Assembly (NCBI RefSeq): GCF_003054225.1
Contig: NZ_QBKQ01000001.1
Coordinates: 868,001-932,000 of the forward strand
Source of the DNA: Christiangramia gaetbulicola
GTDB taxonomy: Bacteria; Bacteroidota; Bacteroidia; Flavobacteriales; Flavobacteriaceae
Reading direction: 5' to 3'
DNA: 64,000 nucleotides
Shown here one piece after another: positions 1-8,672 of the stretch (the stretch's first letter is position 1; each line of letters opens with the position of its first letter). The translations under genes and the position numbers were made by a program. Under the pieces are notes generated by a model, which was given only the letters and a program-made list of their open reading frames with translations, was not told the DNA's origin and searched no databases.

Positions 1-182
1 AGGCCGCATCAAACTGGTCGATTCCACTAAATATCCTGGGAGCATTAATCCTGAACGAATATTTCTGGAACAGATATTTGGGCAAAGACGTGGAATATGA
101 AAAGAAGAGCTGGATCAAACCGGCGATCATCTCCATGTGTATTAGCATACCGGCCTTTTTAGCCCTTGTTTATTTGAGTTAA
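1..182 (+). CDS. C-terminal end of a membrane protein (partial)
   Basis: An open frame enters from the left edge and stops at TAA 180-182. The visible ~59 residues hold charged residues (YFWNRYLGKD, YEKKSW) followed by a hydrophobic stretch of about 20 residues ending in LALVYLS. This looks like the last transmembrane helix of an integral membrane protein. The family cannot be recognised from this fragment. The next gene starts only four bases downstream, so the two may be co-transcribed. Confidence 0.55.
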   Translation, partial: AASNWSIPLNILGALILNEYFWNRYLGKDVEYEKKSWIKPAIISMCISIPAFLALVYLS

Positions 183-186
183 GATC

Positions 187-666
187 GTGGAGAAGAGACT
201 CAAATTCTTTAAAGCAAGCATCTCAGATCTCGAAGAAATCCAAAAGCTATTTGTGCAGACCATAAAGGCTGCCGGCCCTGCCCATTACAACCCTGCACAA
301 ATAAATACCTGGATTTCATCGGTGAAAAATACTTCCCGATGGACAGAAGCAATAAAAGACCAATACTTTCTACTCTCGAAAATTGAAGACACCTTAGTTG
401 GTTTCGCTTCTCTAAAAGGTGGTTGTTATATAGACTTTATGTATGTTCATTATAAACATTTCAGAAAGGGAATTGCGAAGCAACTTTTAGCGCAACTGGA
501 AAAGGAAGCATTGGAACTTGGGCATTATGAACTGACCGCAGATGTTAGTAAAACTGCCTTGGCTTTCTTTGAGCTAAATGGTTTTAAGATGGAAAAGGAA
601 AATCAAAATATTAGGAATGGCGTTTTGATCACCAATTACCGGATGAAGAAGATCCTTCAGGATTAG
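187..666 (+). CDS. GNAT family N-acetyltransferase
   Basis: A 159-residue protein with the layout of a stand-alone GNAT acetyltransferase, which moves an acetyl group from acetyl-CoA to an amine; the substrate is unknown. The central strand YIDFMYVHYKHFRKGIAKQLL contains the acetyl-CoA-binding pattern (R-K-G-I-A-K-Q-L, about residues 94-101). The C-terminal FFELNGFKMEKE is the usual FYexxGF motif. The start is GTG at 187, four bases after the preceding stop; no in-frame ATG lies before the domain. Confidence 0.8.
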   Translation: MEKRLKFFKASISDLEEIQKLFVQTIKAAGPAHYNPAQINTWISSVKNTSRWTEAIKDQYFLLSKIEDTLVGFASLKGGCYIDFMYVHYKHFRKGIAKQLLAQLEKEALELGHYELTADVSKTALAFFELNGFKMEKENQNIRNGVLITNYRMKKILQD

Positions 667-757
667 AACACTCGTAAGGAGTTAATCCCACATATACATC
701 AAGAAACTGTTTTTCAAAACTTTATATTAAATTAATAGCCGTAAAACCTGGTTATTA

Positions 758-1525
758 ATGTTGAGATTCTTCAGAAGATTAAGGCACAAACTTGTACAGG
801 ATGGAAAATTCAGTAAATATCTGATCTATGCCGTGGGTGAGATCACCCTTGTGGTCATTGGGATCCTGATAGCCCTGGCGATCAATAACTGGAACCAGGA
901 TCGCATTATTGCCAAGAAAGAACAGTTCTACCTGGAAGGGCTTAGGAACGTATTTCAACAGAACAAATACATGTTGCAAAACCTTGTCGAGGTCAACAGA
1001 TTGAACTACCAGAACTCCAAGAAAATTGTAGCTTTTATAGATGATTCCACGAATATTCCGGAAAAAGAACTGTCTGAATTCCTTTATAATTCCTTCTCAA
1101 ATGAGATCGCTTATAATCCAAATAACTCTTTCCTGAATGAATTGATAAATTCGGGAAGCCTGGAAGATATTTCGAATCCTGAGTTACGCATACATCTCAC
1201 CGGCTGGGAGTCTTTTATACAAAGTGTGCATCACCAGGAACTTTCCCTGGCTGCGGAACGTGAAGAAGTGCTTGATCTATTCCGAAGTAATAATGCCAGC
1301 ATTCGTACGATCCTGGACCATGTAGGCATCACCACTAAAGACATGGGATTACCACAGGCAGGAAGCTATCAGAGTAACCTGGAAATTATCAACTCGCGCG
1401 AATTTGAGAATAATTTGCTGGTGTATATACTTACAAGTATCGTTACTGAAAATCAACATTATGAGCCTCTTATGAAAGAGATCGAAAGGATCCTTGCTCT
1501 AATTGAAAATGAAATAGAAACCTAA
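758..1525 (+). CDS. DUF6090 family membrane-anchored protein
   Basis: A 255-residue protein of a Bacteroidetes family of unknown function. The N-terminus (MLRFFRRLRHKL, then KYLIYAVGEI) leads into one transmembrane helix (about residues 28-45, VVIGILIALAINNW), followed by a mostly helical, charged domain likely outside the cytoplasm. The N-terminal 50 residues are the family signature; paralogues are often numerous in flavobacterial genomes. A 91-bp gap separates it from the GNAT gene, so it is probably its own unit. No catalytic motif is visible. Confidence 0.75.
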   Translation: MLRFFRRLRHKLVQDGKFSKYLIYAVGEITLVVIGILIALAINNWNQDRIIAKKEQFYLEGLRNVFQQNKYMLQNLVEVNRLNYQNSKKIVAFIDDSTNIPEKELSEFLYNSFSNEIAYNPNNSFLNELINSGSLEDISNPELRIHLTGWESFIQSVHHQELSLAAEREEVLDLFRSNNASIRTILDHVGITTKDMGLPQAGSYQSNLEIINSREFENNLLVYILTSIVTENQHYEPLMKEIERILALIENEIET

Positions 1526-1581
1526 CTGTTAGCGCGTTAACCAATCCACTGGTAATTGAAAACTTTTGTAATTTGCCCTGA

Positions 1582-2058
1582 ATGGAAACTATCAAAAAAC
1601 AAATCCTGGAAACATGGTTTATAAACCATAGAACCAACCTGAAATTACTCAATTCTATTACCGAAGAATCCCTCGCCTTTACGACCTCTAAAAGAGGGGG
1701 CGGAGGTGTAGGCCACCAACTGGCGCATTTGTACAATGTGAGGTACTGGAAACTAGAAAGATTTGATAAAAACATGGTTTCAGACCTGGCAACGATCAAG
1801 GCTAGTGATGAAAAGACAATCCCTTTTTTGATCGATTGTCATAATATCACCGCAGACCTGGTCGCAGAAATGTTAAAAAAAGGAATTGAAAATGACGGGC
1901 AGGTGAAAGGCTTCAAACGCGGCGTGGTTCCGCTTCTTGGCTATTTTATTCATCATGAGGCTCATCACCGCGGCAATATCCTTTTAACTTTAAAACGTTG
2001 CAGCTTTAAACTTCCAGATGACTTGAAATACGGCCTCTGGGAATGGAATAAAATTTGA
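1582..2058 (+). CDS. DinB family protein
   Basis: A 158-residue four-helix-bundle protein of the DinB/YfiT superfamily, putative metal-dependent enzymes often linked to thiol-transfer reactions. Metal-ligand histidines are visible: GHQLAHLYN in the middle of the chain and HHEAHHRGN near the C-terminus, where the family's third helix carries HxxxH. A short run of glycines after KR (about residues 38-42) is unusual but in frame. The VOC gene starts 13 bases after its stop, suggesting a two-gene unit. Confidence 0.8.
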   Translation: METIKKQILETWFINHRTNLKLLNSITEESLAFTTSKRGGGGVGHQLAHLYNVRYWKLERFDKNMVSDLATIKASDEKTIPFLIDCHNITADLVAEMLKKGIENDGQVKGFKRGVVPLLGYFIHHEAHHRGNILLTLKRCSFKLPDDLKYGLWEWNKI

Positions 2059-2071
2059 ATTTAAAGGAAAG

Positions 2072-2434
2072 ATGGATTCAGGATTTTTAGAAATATCACC
2101 TGTATTGCCCAGCCAGGATGTAGAAAGGGATGTGAATTGGTATCATACCTATGCCGGTTTTCAAGTCTTGCACAAAGATGAAATGTATGCCGTATTGGGC
2201 AGGGAAAACCTGTGCATTCACCTGCAATGGCATGCAGATACAAAGGAAGACCCGCTACTGGGCGGGTCTGTAATAAAGATCTTTGTAAAGGACATTGAGC
2301 CTTTATTCAGGGAATTTGTAAAAAGAGGAACGGTTCCTGAAGATAAATTGAGGCTCAAAACAACTTGGAATACCAGTGAATTTGGTTTCTATGACCTTAA
2401 CAAAAATGCGATCTTCATAGTTCAGGACCTCTAA
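2072..2434 (+). CDS. VOC family (glyoxalase/bleomycin-resistance-like) protein
   Basis: A 120-residue single-module vicinal-oxygen-chelate protein. It begins with the SPVLPSQDVERDVNWY strand-helix typical of the family (xPxLPVxDxxxSxxFY) and ends with FYDLNKNAIFIVQ, matching the terminal 'D-P-x-G-n-x-i' strand. H30-type metal ligands are not obvious, so it may be a binding protein rather than a glyoxalase; its substrate is unknown. It follows the DinB gene by 13 bases and converges on the oxidoreductase at 2465. Confidence 0.75.
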   Translation: MDSGFLEISPVLPSQDVERDVNWYHTYAGFQVLHKDEMYAVLGRENLCIHLQWHADTKEDPLLGGSVIKIFVKDIEPLFREFVKRGTVPEDKLRLKTTWNTSEFGFYDLNKNAIFIVQDL

Positions 2435-2464
2435 TTTTTCCTGGAAAGAACTTAGTAATAACTT

Positions 2465-3133
2465 CTATTGATCGTCTAATTGAATCGAATCTGGATTTGC
2501 TCCCAGCTTTTCAAGAATATCTCCGATGGATTCAGTCATTTTTGGAGGTCCGCATACATAGAATCGGCGGTCAAAATCCTTGATTTCTTTCTTTAAAAAA
2601 TCCTCATCCAAATAGGCTTTGGTATAACTGGTATCTTCCTGATCTGTGATCACATAGGTCGCATTCTCGCCGAGCATGCTATCGAGCTCATCTTTCAGGA
2701 TAATATCCTTATCTGTCTTATTTGAAAAAATGAGGTGATTATCATCCAGTTCATTATTCCTTCTCAAATCCCTAAGAATCGCTAAATACGGCGTGATGCC
2801 CGCACCACCCGCGATAAAATACCCGGGCCCTCTATATTCTATGGCACCCCAGGTATCACTAACGATCAGTTCATCTCCCGGTTTTAAACTATCCAGTTGC
2901 TCGGTAACGCCATCGTGATCTGGATAGATCTTAATGGTAAATTCCAGTTCATCTGCATCTGGAAGACTGGTAAAAGTGAAGGGGCGTTTTTCATCTTTCC
3001 AGTCCTCTTTGTTTATAGCAACTTCGGTAGCATGACCCGGAGTGAAATCATATCCTGAAGGTTTTTCAGTTACAAAACGTTTTACATCGTGAGTAACCTG
3101 GCCAATAGACTTTATCTTAACTTTCTCTTCCAT
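2465..3133 (-). CDS. FAD/NAD(P)-binding flavodoxin/ferredoxin reductase-like oxidoreductase
   Basis: A 222-residue reductase of the ferredoxin-NADP reductase superfamily without a fused ferredoxin. The N-terminal half is the FAD-binding beta barrel with the RPFTFTSLP motif (RxYS-like, about residues 50-58). The C-terminal half binds NAD(P): GGAGITPYLAILRDL (about 108-122) and FYVCGPPKMTESI (about 191-203). It probably passes electrons between NAD(P)H and a flavodoxin or ferredoxin in the cytoplasm; the partner is not identifiable. The terminal residues end LDDQ, lacking the aromatic C-terminus of plant-type enzymes. Confidence 0.8.
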   Translation of the reverse strand: MEEKVKIKSIGQVTHDVKRFVTEKPSGYDFTPGHATEVAINKEDWKDEKRPFTFTSLPDADELEFTIKIYPDHDGVTEQLDSLKPGDELIVSDTWGAIEYRGPGYFIAGGAGITPYLAILRDLRRNNELDDNHLIFSNKTDKDIILKDELDSMLGENATYVITDQEDTSYTKAYLDEDFLKKEIKDFDRRFYVCGPPKMTESIGDILEKLGANPDSIQLDDQ

Positions 3134-3256
3134 AATTTTTCTTTTTAAGGTAAAATTTTTCCACTTAAAAATGCCATGAAAGCAGCTTATAACCAGATTT
3201 TTAACTGAATTTAAACAGAATCAAATCTTATTTTAAGGAAGTTTAATATTTAAGCA

Positions 3257-4270
3257 TTAAGCCGCATTGATCTCTTGCATCACTTCAGAAAATATTCTCG
3301 CAGATCTTAGCCTGTCTTCCTGATGATAAATATGGGAGGCCACGATAACTTCGTTCACCCCGGTTTGTTTCAGGAAATCTACCGTTTTTTCCTTCACTAG
3401 CTGCTTATCCCCAACAAAGGAATACTGCAGCATTCGCTGTAAAGAAGGATTGTCTCTTAGCTGAATAAGATCTGGGGTCATTTCTACTGGCCTTTGCAGG
3501 TAATCTAAATTACCCGTCATCACCCCCAGCATCATTTTCAGGGAGCTGGTAGAAATCTTATCTGCCTCTTCCTGTGAATCTGCCGCGATAACATTAATAC
3601 CGGCAATACTGTAAGGTTCATCCAGATATTCTGAAGGCTGAAATTCCCGATAATAGATCTCCATCGCCTGGAACAATTGCGCAGGTGCGAAATGACTTGC
3701 AAAAACATATGGCAATCCTTTAGCAGCGGCAACATGGGCGCTATCTGTACTGGATCCCAAAACATACATAGGTACTTCAACTCCTTCGGCCACGGTGGCT
3801 CTTACTTTGGTGCTGCCATTCTCATTTTTGAAATAACGCTGAATCTCATCTATTTCATGCGGAAATTTAAATACCGAATTCATCCTGTCACTACGTATCG
3901 CATGAGCGGTCACCTGGTCTGTTCCCGGCGCCCTTCCCAGTCCCATATCTATCCTGTTTGGATAGAGAGAACCAAGAGTTCCAAATTGTTCAGCAACAAT
4001 AAGCGGGGAATGATTTGGCAACATGATCCCGCCAGATCCTATCCTGATCTTATCGGTTTTTGAAGCGATATGACTCATAAGGACAGTGGTGGCAGAACTG
4101 GCAATACTCACCATATTGTGATGTTCTGCAAGCCAGAACCTTTTATAACCCAGGGATTCTGCGGTGCGAGCCATTTCAACGCTATTTTCAAATACTGTAT
4201 GATGTGGAATATCCTGTCCTACCACGGCAAGCTCGAGGACCGAATAATCTATATTTCTCTTTTTAGACAT
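3257..4270 (-). CDS. LLM class flavin-dependent oxidoreductase (luciferase-like)
   Basis: A 337-residue bacterial-luciferase-like TIM-barrel flavoprotein. The sequence carries the family pattern of a group often annotated as 'MsnO8' or YhbW-like: YKRFWLAEHHNM (about residues 41-52), IRIGSGGIMLPNHSP (about 76-90) and FGTLGSLYPNRIDMGLGRAPG. It should use reduced FMN and oxygen; the substrate is unknown. The gene is monocistronic by spacing, 123 bp from the reductase stop-to-start gap. Confidence 0.85.
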   Translation of the reverse strand: MSKKRNIDYSVLELAVVGQDIPHHTVFENSVEMARTAESLGYKRFWLAEHHNMVSIASSATTVLMSHIASKTDKIRIGSGGIMLPNHSPLIVAEQFGTLGSLYPNRIDMGLGRAPGTDQVTAHAIRSDRMNSVFKFPHEIDEIQRYFKNENGSTKVRATVAEGVEVPMYVLGSSTDSAHVAAAKGLPYVFASHFAPAQLFQAMEIYYREFQPSEYLDEPYSIAGINVIAADSQEEADKISTSSLKMMLGVMTGNLDYLQRPVEMTPDLIQLRDNPSLQRMLQYSFVGDKQLVKEKTVDFLKQTGVNEVIVASHIYHQEDRLRSARIFSEVMQEINAA

Positions 4271-4385
4271 ATATTATAAATTAAAAAGCCGGCATTGCTG
4301 CAGGCCTGGCTTTGGTCTGAAATTAAGCAAAACCTTACTGTTTTTCGGCAAAAACTTATGAATACCGAAGTCCATTAAATAGAAA

Positions 4386-4412
4386 AACCCCGGTAGAAGA
4401 TCTACCAGGGTT
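4386..4412 (-). terminator. Rho-independent terminator after tRNA-Leu
   Basis: A 12-bp inverted repeat (one G-T pair) with a 3-nt loop, followed on the minus strand by a run of five T at 4383-4387. It lies 5 nt beyond the tRNA 3' end and is oriented to end the tRNA transcript. Confidence 0.75.
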
Positions 4413-4417
4413 TGCTG

Positions 4418-4499
4418 TACTCGAGGCGGGAATCGAACCCGCACTCCCGAAAGAACTGGATTTTGAATCCAGCGCGTCTACCAATTCCGCCACTCGAGC
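4418..4499 (-). tRNA. tRNA-Leu (anticodon CAA)
   Basis: On the minus strand the sequence folds as a class II tRNA. It has a 7-bp acceptor stem (first pair G-T), the GGAATTGGTAGACGC D arm, an anticodon stem CTGGA/TCCAG around loop TTCAAAA (anticodon CAA), a variable arm TTCTTTCGGGAGT, and T arm GCGGG/CCCGC with loop TTCGATT. The CCA end is not encoded. The long variable arm and the anticodon both indicate leucine. Confidence 0.95.
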
Positions 4500-4715
4500 T
4501 TGTGGACGGCAAAAATATAAAAATTTTGGTTTAGAAAAATGAAAACTTGCTTATTTCTCAATTCGCTGTTTTCCAGTTTTTTTCTCTATTTCATTTTATA
4601 CAATTCCTTAAATCAGATCATTCTGCAATGCTTCATTTTCAGCAGTTCTGATAGTATATAGCGAAAGTATAGTAACTAAATTGAATGATTTCGTGATCAT
4701 ATATGTTAGAGTACC

Positions 4716-5528
4716 CTAGTTTAAGCTCGGAGAAATTATTCCGTTGGTAAGACATTTCGCGACCAGCTCGGTAGTATTGGTACAACCGCTTTTCTGCAAA
4801 ATGTTTCTTCGGTGCGTTTTTATGGTATGATGGGAAAGATTAAGGTCTTTCGCGATCTGGCCAGCATTCAGACCTCTCGATAATCTTATCACTATTTGTT
4901 TTTCCCTTTCAGAAAACAACTCAGAAAGATCCTTTTTTCCTCCTTCGCAGGCCTCGGGATCAAATTCCCCTTTAGAGGTCTCTACATTGAAATAACACTT
5001 ACCGTCGTCCATATTAATGAAGGATACCGCGCTGGTGCTGGTTACCTTTAGATGGGATACATCTGTTTGTATACATAGAACGTGCTCGGGCATTCCATTT
5101 TCAAGAACACTTAGCGGAATTGCCTGGTAAAGCATGGTTCTCACCTGCCCGGTGTGATCTTTCATCCGGTAGGAGTACATGTTTTTATAGCTGAGAACCT
5201 CTTCCTCATCCAGAAACGAGGTATAAAAATCACTGATCACTTTCCCCTTTAGATAAATATGCTGGATCTCCTCTGGCAGTAAGGTTTCCAGCAGATCTTT
5301 AAGTTCTACCTTGCTGGCATCCATTCCCACAAATTCTTTAACTGATTCTGAAATATATTCCAGTTCAAAATCATGGGTATTTACAATATAAAAATAGGAG
5401 TTTCCCGGGGCGAACATGGAGGCATACTTCTTAAAATCCTGTGAGATTTCAAATGGTCTATACTCCTTCACCCGGCTGGAATATATCTCTTTCCAATAAT
5501 CTGTGATCTTCTTGAGATCCTTATCCAT
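4716..5528 (-). CDS. PAS-like / LuxR-type transcriptional regulator
   Basis: A regulator with an N-terminal sensory region and a C-terminal LuxR/FixJ helix-turn-helix. About residues 55-165 (YIVNTHDFELEYISE ... RTMLYQAIPL) resemble a PAS domain with a C-terminal cap. The last 60 residues contain LSEREKQIVIRLSRGLNAGQIAKDL-type spacing and HHTIKTHRRNIL, the DNA-recognition helix. No phospho-acceptor receiver domain is present. I chose the ATG at 5528 (MDKDLKK, 270 aa); an upstream in-frame start at 5606 adds 26 residues of low-complexity aromatic sequence and is less likely. A candidate structured RNA with a terminator lies just upstream on the same strand. Confidence 0.8.
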   Translation of the reverse strand: MDKDLKKITDYWKEIYSSRVKEYRPFEISQDFKKYASMFAPGNSYFYIVNTHDFELEYISESVKEFVGMDASKVELKDLLETLLPEEIQHIYLKGKVISDFYTSFLDEEEVLSYKNMYSYRMKDHTGQVRTMLYQAIPLSVLENGMPEHVLCIQTDVSHLKVTSTSAVSFINMDDGKCYFNVETSKGEFDPEACEGGKKDLSELFSEREKQIVIRLSRGLNAGQIAKDLNLSHHTIKTHRRNILQKSGCTNTTELVAKCLTNGIISPSLN

Positions 5529-5625
5529 AAAAATAGAACTATAGTAAGGGTAAATATAGGAATTATAAAAATTCCGGTATACCCTAATGCGCATTTTCAG
5601 AACCAATCCCGGCTACTGAAAATAC

Positions 5626-5656
5626 AAAAAGCCTCCAGAAAATTTCTAAAGGCTTT
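5626..5656 (-). terminator. Terminator hairpin between candidate ncRNA and the LuxR-type gene
   Basis: Up to 14 bp of inverted repeat (5628-5641 with 5643-5656, two G-T pairs on the minus strand) followed on the minus strand by five T. It sits about 100 bp upstream of the LuxR-type start codon, so it would stop a transcript before that gene: either the end of a small RNA or an attenuator. Confidence 0.6.
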
Positions 5657-5800
5657 TATGCCAAATAAGTCTGATGAATATTAGCTTCTGGAATCATAAT
5701 GATCTTTCTACACCAAAGAAGAAAAACAGTCTGGAAATTCGTCCCTACCCAAATTTCCAAATGCAATGAAGCTATCTACGATTATCATTTATTTGGCATA
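5657..5800 (-). ncRNA. Candidate structured RNA (rod-like, 12-bp closing stem)
   Basis: The gap between the divergent genes at 5528 and 5958 holds nested inverted repeats. A perfect 12-bp closing stem pairs 5657-5668 with 5789-5800. A 7-bp stem pairs 5682-5688 with 5768-5774. An 8-bp apical stem pairs 5732-5739 with 5752-5759. A terminator follows directly on the minus strand. Together they form an elongated hairpin of about 144 nt, the general shape of a 6S-like RNA, a small RNA or an attenuator leader. No protein frame fits. An alternative is a small MITE-like element, because the 10-bp core repeats are flanked by TA on both sides. Confidence 0.45.
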
Positions 5801-5957
5801 GCTAAGTTATGCACAGCTACCGAGTGAAAAAATACCACTAAAGAGGTATTCTCAATGTTCTAATCTTGTAGTTCTTTAGATTTTTGGAATAGTTATTCAT
5901 CTTTGCTTTTCGATGAATAAGTTGTATTTTCGGGTCTTTCCTTTTTAAAAGTTATAT

Positions 5958-6545
5958 ATGTCCCAATTTTGGCTTTACTTCAAGCTTGGTCTGGACCATG
6001 TTCTGGACTGGCAGGCATACGACCATGTACTTTTTTTGATCGTGCTGGTTGCTTCCTATGGTTTTAGTACCTGGAAACGAGTTTTGTGGCTGGTGACCTT
6101 ATTCACCCTGGGGCATACCCTCGCCCTGTTTCTATCGGTTTACGAGATTGTAAGGGTAGATTCAAATTATGTGGAATTCCTCATCCCGGTAACTATTCTG
6201 GCTACAGCCATTTTTGATATTGCCACGGCAGGAAAGAAGGTTAGAAATACCAATTTCAATATACTTTATTTCACCACGGTTTTCTTCGGACTCATTCACG
6301 GGCTTGGCTTTTCTTCCTATTTTAAAATGATCGCTGCAGGTTCAGATAGTAAATTTCTGCCGCTTATAGAATTCGCTCTGGGGATAGAAGCTGCCCAGGT
6401 GATCGTTGTTCTGGGCGTTATGATCATTGGTTTCTTACTTCAGAATGTATTCAAAGTATCTAAAAGGGACTGGATACTTGTTACCGCATCCATTGTCACC
6501 GGGATCGTTCTACCTATTTTGATCGATAGTTACCTGGCGCTTTAG
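5958..6545 (+). CDS. HupE/UreJ-family membrane protein
   Basis: A 195-residue integral membrane protein with about six helices and the HupE/UreJ signature at its start: GLDHVLDWQAYDHVLFL (residues 11-27), whose two Asp-His pairs are the presumed metal-binding residues. LGHTLALFLS and FGLIHGLGFSSYF in later helices also match the family. HupE and UreJ proteins are linked to nickel uptake, but no hydrogenase or urease gene is in this window, so the metal here is open. A second, much more diverged HupE-like protein lies at 48934. Confidence 0.8.
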   Translation: MSQFWLYFKLGLDHVLDWQAYDHVLFLIVLVASYGFSTWKRVLWLVTLFTLGHTLALFLSVYEIVRVDSNYVEFLIPVTILATAIFDIATAGKKVRNTNFNILYFTTVFFGLIHGLGFSSYFKMIAAGSDSKFLPLIEFALGIEAAQVIVVLGVMIIGFLLQNVFKVSKRDWILVTASIVTGIVLPILIDSYLAL

Positions 6546-6636
6546 ATATTCAATTTTTCAGAAGATTTTCTGCCAATAATCCTTTAATTTGCAGTCTATT
6601 ATTTATTATTAGACCCATTAGTCTTTGCCTATTTCC

Positions 6637-7068
6637 ATGAATAAGAAAAAACAACAAAAATTCGATAAAGCATATTTGAGAATTGCCCGAGAATGGAGTA
6701 AATTATCTCATTGTAATAGAAAACAGGTTGGCGCGTTAATTGTTAAGGATAGAATGATCATTTCTGACGGATATAACGGAACGCCTTCTGGATTTGAAAA
6801 CTTTTGTGAAGATGAGGAAGGCTATACCAAGTGGTTCGTTCTACACGCTGAAGCCAATGCGATCCTTAAAGTTGCCGGCTCCACGCAATCATGTAAAGAT
6901 GCCACTTTGTATATTACCATGTCTCCCTGTAAGGAATGCAGTAAATTGATACACCAATCTGGTATTAGCAGGCTGGTTTATCATATTGATTATAAAGATA
7001 ACTCCGGACTGGAATTTTTAGAGAAAGCAGGAGTAGAACTTGAGCAGATAAGCGAACTTGAAGATTGA
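6637..7068 (+). CDS. dCMP deaminase family protein
   Basis: A 143-residue zinc deaminase of the deoxycytidylate deaminase type, converting dCMP to dUMP for thymidylate synthesis. Zinc ligands are visible in LHAEANAIL (His-Ala-Glu) and MSPCKECSKL (PCxxC). The substrate loop GYNGTPSGFENFCED is the usual dCMP deaminase feature. The ATG at 6637 is preferred to a TTG four codons upstream at 6625, because MNKKKQQKFD is the typical beginning. Its stop overlaps the TTG start of the protease gene (TTGA), so translation is probably coupled. Confidence 0.9.
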   Translation: MNKKKQQKFDKAYLRIAREWSKLSHCNRKQVGALIVKDRMIISDGYNGTPSGFENFCEDEEGYTKWFVLHAEANAILKVAGSTQSCKDATLYITMSPCKECSKLIHQSGISRLVYHIDYKDNSGLEFLEKAGVELEQISELED

Positions 7069-8657
7069 AAGGGAAGAATAAAATATACACACCGCTGTTA
7101 TTAAGCATTGCCTGCGCCATTGGGCTTATCCTGGGTGCACGATTAAATTTTGATCCTTCAGACGAGCTTTTTACAGCCAATCCCAAAAAACAAAAATTAA
7201 ACCGCCTTATAGATTATATCGACTACGAATATGTAGACGATGTGAATACAGACAGCATCGTTGATGTGACGGTGAATAAGATCCTGGAGAACCTCGATCC
7301 GCACTCGGTCTATATCCCAAAAGAAGAATACGCCAGGGTCACCGAAAACATGAAAGGTGATTTTGTGGGTATTGGCGTAAGTTTCTATAATATTCAGGAT
7401 ACCATTGTGGTGATTAAAGCACTGGAAGGTGGTCCCAGCGAAAAAATTGGAATACGCGGTGGAGACAGAATTTTGTACGCCAACGGCAAGAAACTTTTCA
7501 ACCTGGATATCAGCGATGATTCCATCACTACGCAGTTAAAAGGAAAGGAAAACACCAAAGTAACCCTGAAGGTTTTACGCAAGGGCATTAAAGACCTGCT
7601 TACTTTCAAGATAAAAAGGGGAAAGGTTCCATTGAAAAGTGTGGATGCATCTTATATGCTGACCGATAGACTTGGTTATATAAAAATAGACCGTTTTTCT
7701 GAAACCACTTATAAGGAGTTCAGCGATGCCATTACAGAATTAAAGGCCAAAGGTGCTAAGGAACTGGCCCTGGACCTAAGGGATAATCCCGGAGGTTATT
7801 TATCTGAAGCCATCAATATTGCCGATGAATTCATTAAGGATGATAAACTGATCCTTTTCACCAAAAATAAAAGCGGAGCCATCGAAGAGACCTATGCGCA
7901 AAGAGAAGGTAGGTTCGAAGATGGAAAAGTATACGTGCTGATCAATGAAAATTCTGCATCGGCTAGCGAAGTGGTTGCCGGAGCGCTTCAGGATAACGAT
8001 GTGGGTACCATTATTGGCCGCCGCTCCTATGGGAAAGGACTTGTTCAGCGCGAAATGGAACTTGGCGATGGTAGCGCAGTTCGCCTAACCATAGCAAGAT
8101 ATTACACCCCAACCGGCAGGTCTATTCAAAAACCATATGATAACGGTAATGAAAGCTACTTCAATGATTACATGCAGCGTTATAAGAATGGCGAATTGAA
8201 CAGTGAAGACAGTATCGAAGTGAACGATTCTCTTAGGTATGTTACCCCCGGAGGCAAAGTGGTTTATGGAGGCGGAGGAATTATCCCTGATATTTTTGTG
8301 CCCAAGGACACCGATTCTGAAAAGGAAAAACTCACCTTTTTACTTCGTGCCGGCTACATGAGCAGGTTTGTATTTTCTATACTCGAAGAAAACCGGGAAT
8401 ATTACAACTCCATTAGCAAGGAAGAGTTCAGAAATGAGATCAATATTACCGATGAAATGATCAATGATTTTGACAGATATTTACGACAATTGAATATTGG
8501 CCTGAAATCTACCAGCGAATCTCACAAACCTCTTTTAAAGAAGTATTTAAAGGCTGAAATTGCACAGCAATTATTCGGAACTAATGTATTTGAACGGTAT
8601 TTAAATGAAGATGACCGATTAATTGAGAAAGTAATACAGTTGTCCAATGAAAAATAA
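7065..8657 (+). CDS. S41 family carboxy-terminal processing peptidase
   Basis: A 530-residue envelope protease of the CtpA/Tsp family. An N-terminal hydrophobic anchor (residues 9-24) is followed by a helical region, a PDZ domain (about 95-185, with VGIGVSF and GGPSEKIGIRGGDRIL) and the S41 catalytic domain. The nucleophile lies in NENSASASE (residues 295-302) and the general-base lysine is K324 in SYGKGL. Such enzymes trim or degrade periplasmic proteins from their C-termini. The start is TTG at 7065, overlapping the previous stop; no in-frame ATG precedes the anchor. Length is near that of Bacteroidetes homologues. Confidence 0.9.
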   Translation: MKGKNKIYTPLLLSIACAIGLILGARLNFDPSDELFTANPKKQKLNRLIDYIDYEYVDDVNTDSIVDVTVNKILENLDPHSVYIPKEEYARVTENMKGDFVGIGVSFYNIQDTIVVIKALEGGPSEKIGIRGGDRILYANGKKLFNLDISDDSITTQLKGKENTKVTLKVLRKGIKDLLTFKIKRGKVPLKSVDASYMLTDRLGYIKIDRFSETTYKEFSDAITELKAKGAKELALDLRDNPGGYLSEAINIADEFIKDDKLILFTKNKSGAIEETYAQREGRFEDGKVYVLINENSASASEVVAGALQDNDVGTIIGRRSYGKGLVQREMELGDGSAVRLTIARYYTPTGRSIQKPYDNGNESYFNDYMQRYKNGELNSEDSIEVNDSLRYVTPGGKVVYGGGGIIPDIFVPKDTDSEKEKLTFLLRAGYMSRFVFSILEENREYYNSISKEEFRNEINITDEMINDFDRYLRQLNIGLKSTSESHKPLLKKYLKAEIAQQLFGTNVFERYLNEDDRLIEKVIQLSNEK

Positions 8658-8672
8658 TATTTTGGACATTCC

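Noticed and set aside
4280-4312. Imperfect hairpin (AAGCC...GGCTT) upstream of the LLM oxidoreductase on the minus strand
   Set aside because: The stem has a bulge and the following T-run is short; an attenuator cannot be supported.
6625-6636. Upstream TTG start for the dCMP deaminase
   Set aside because: The ATG at 6637 gives the normal family N-terminus, and the extra four residues look like leader sequence.
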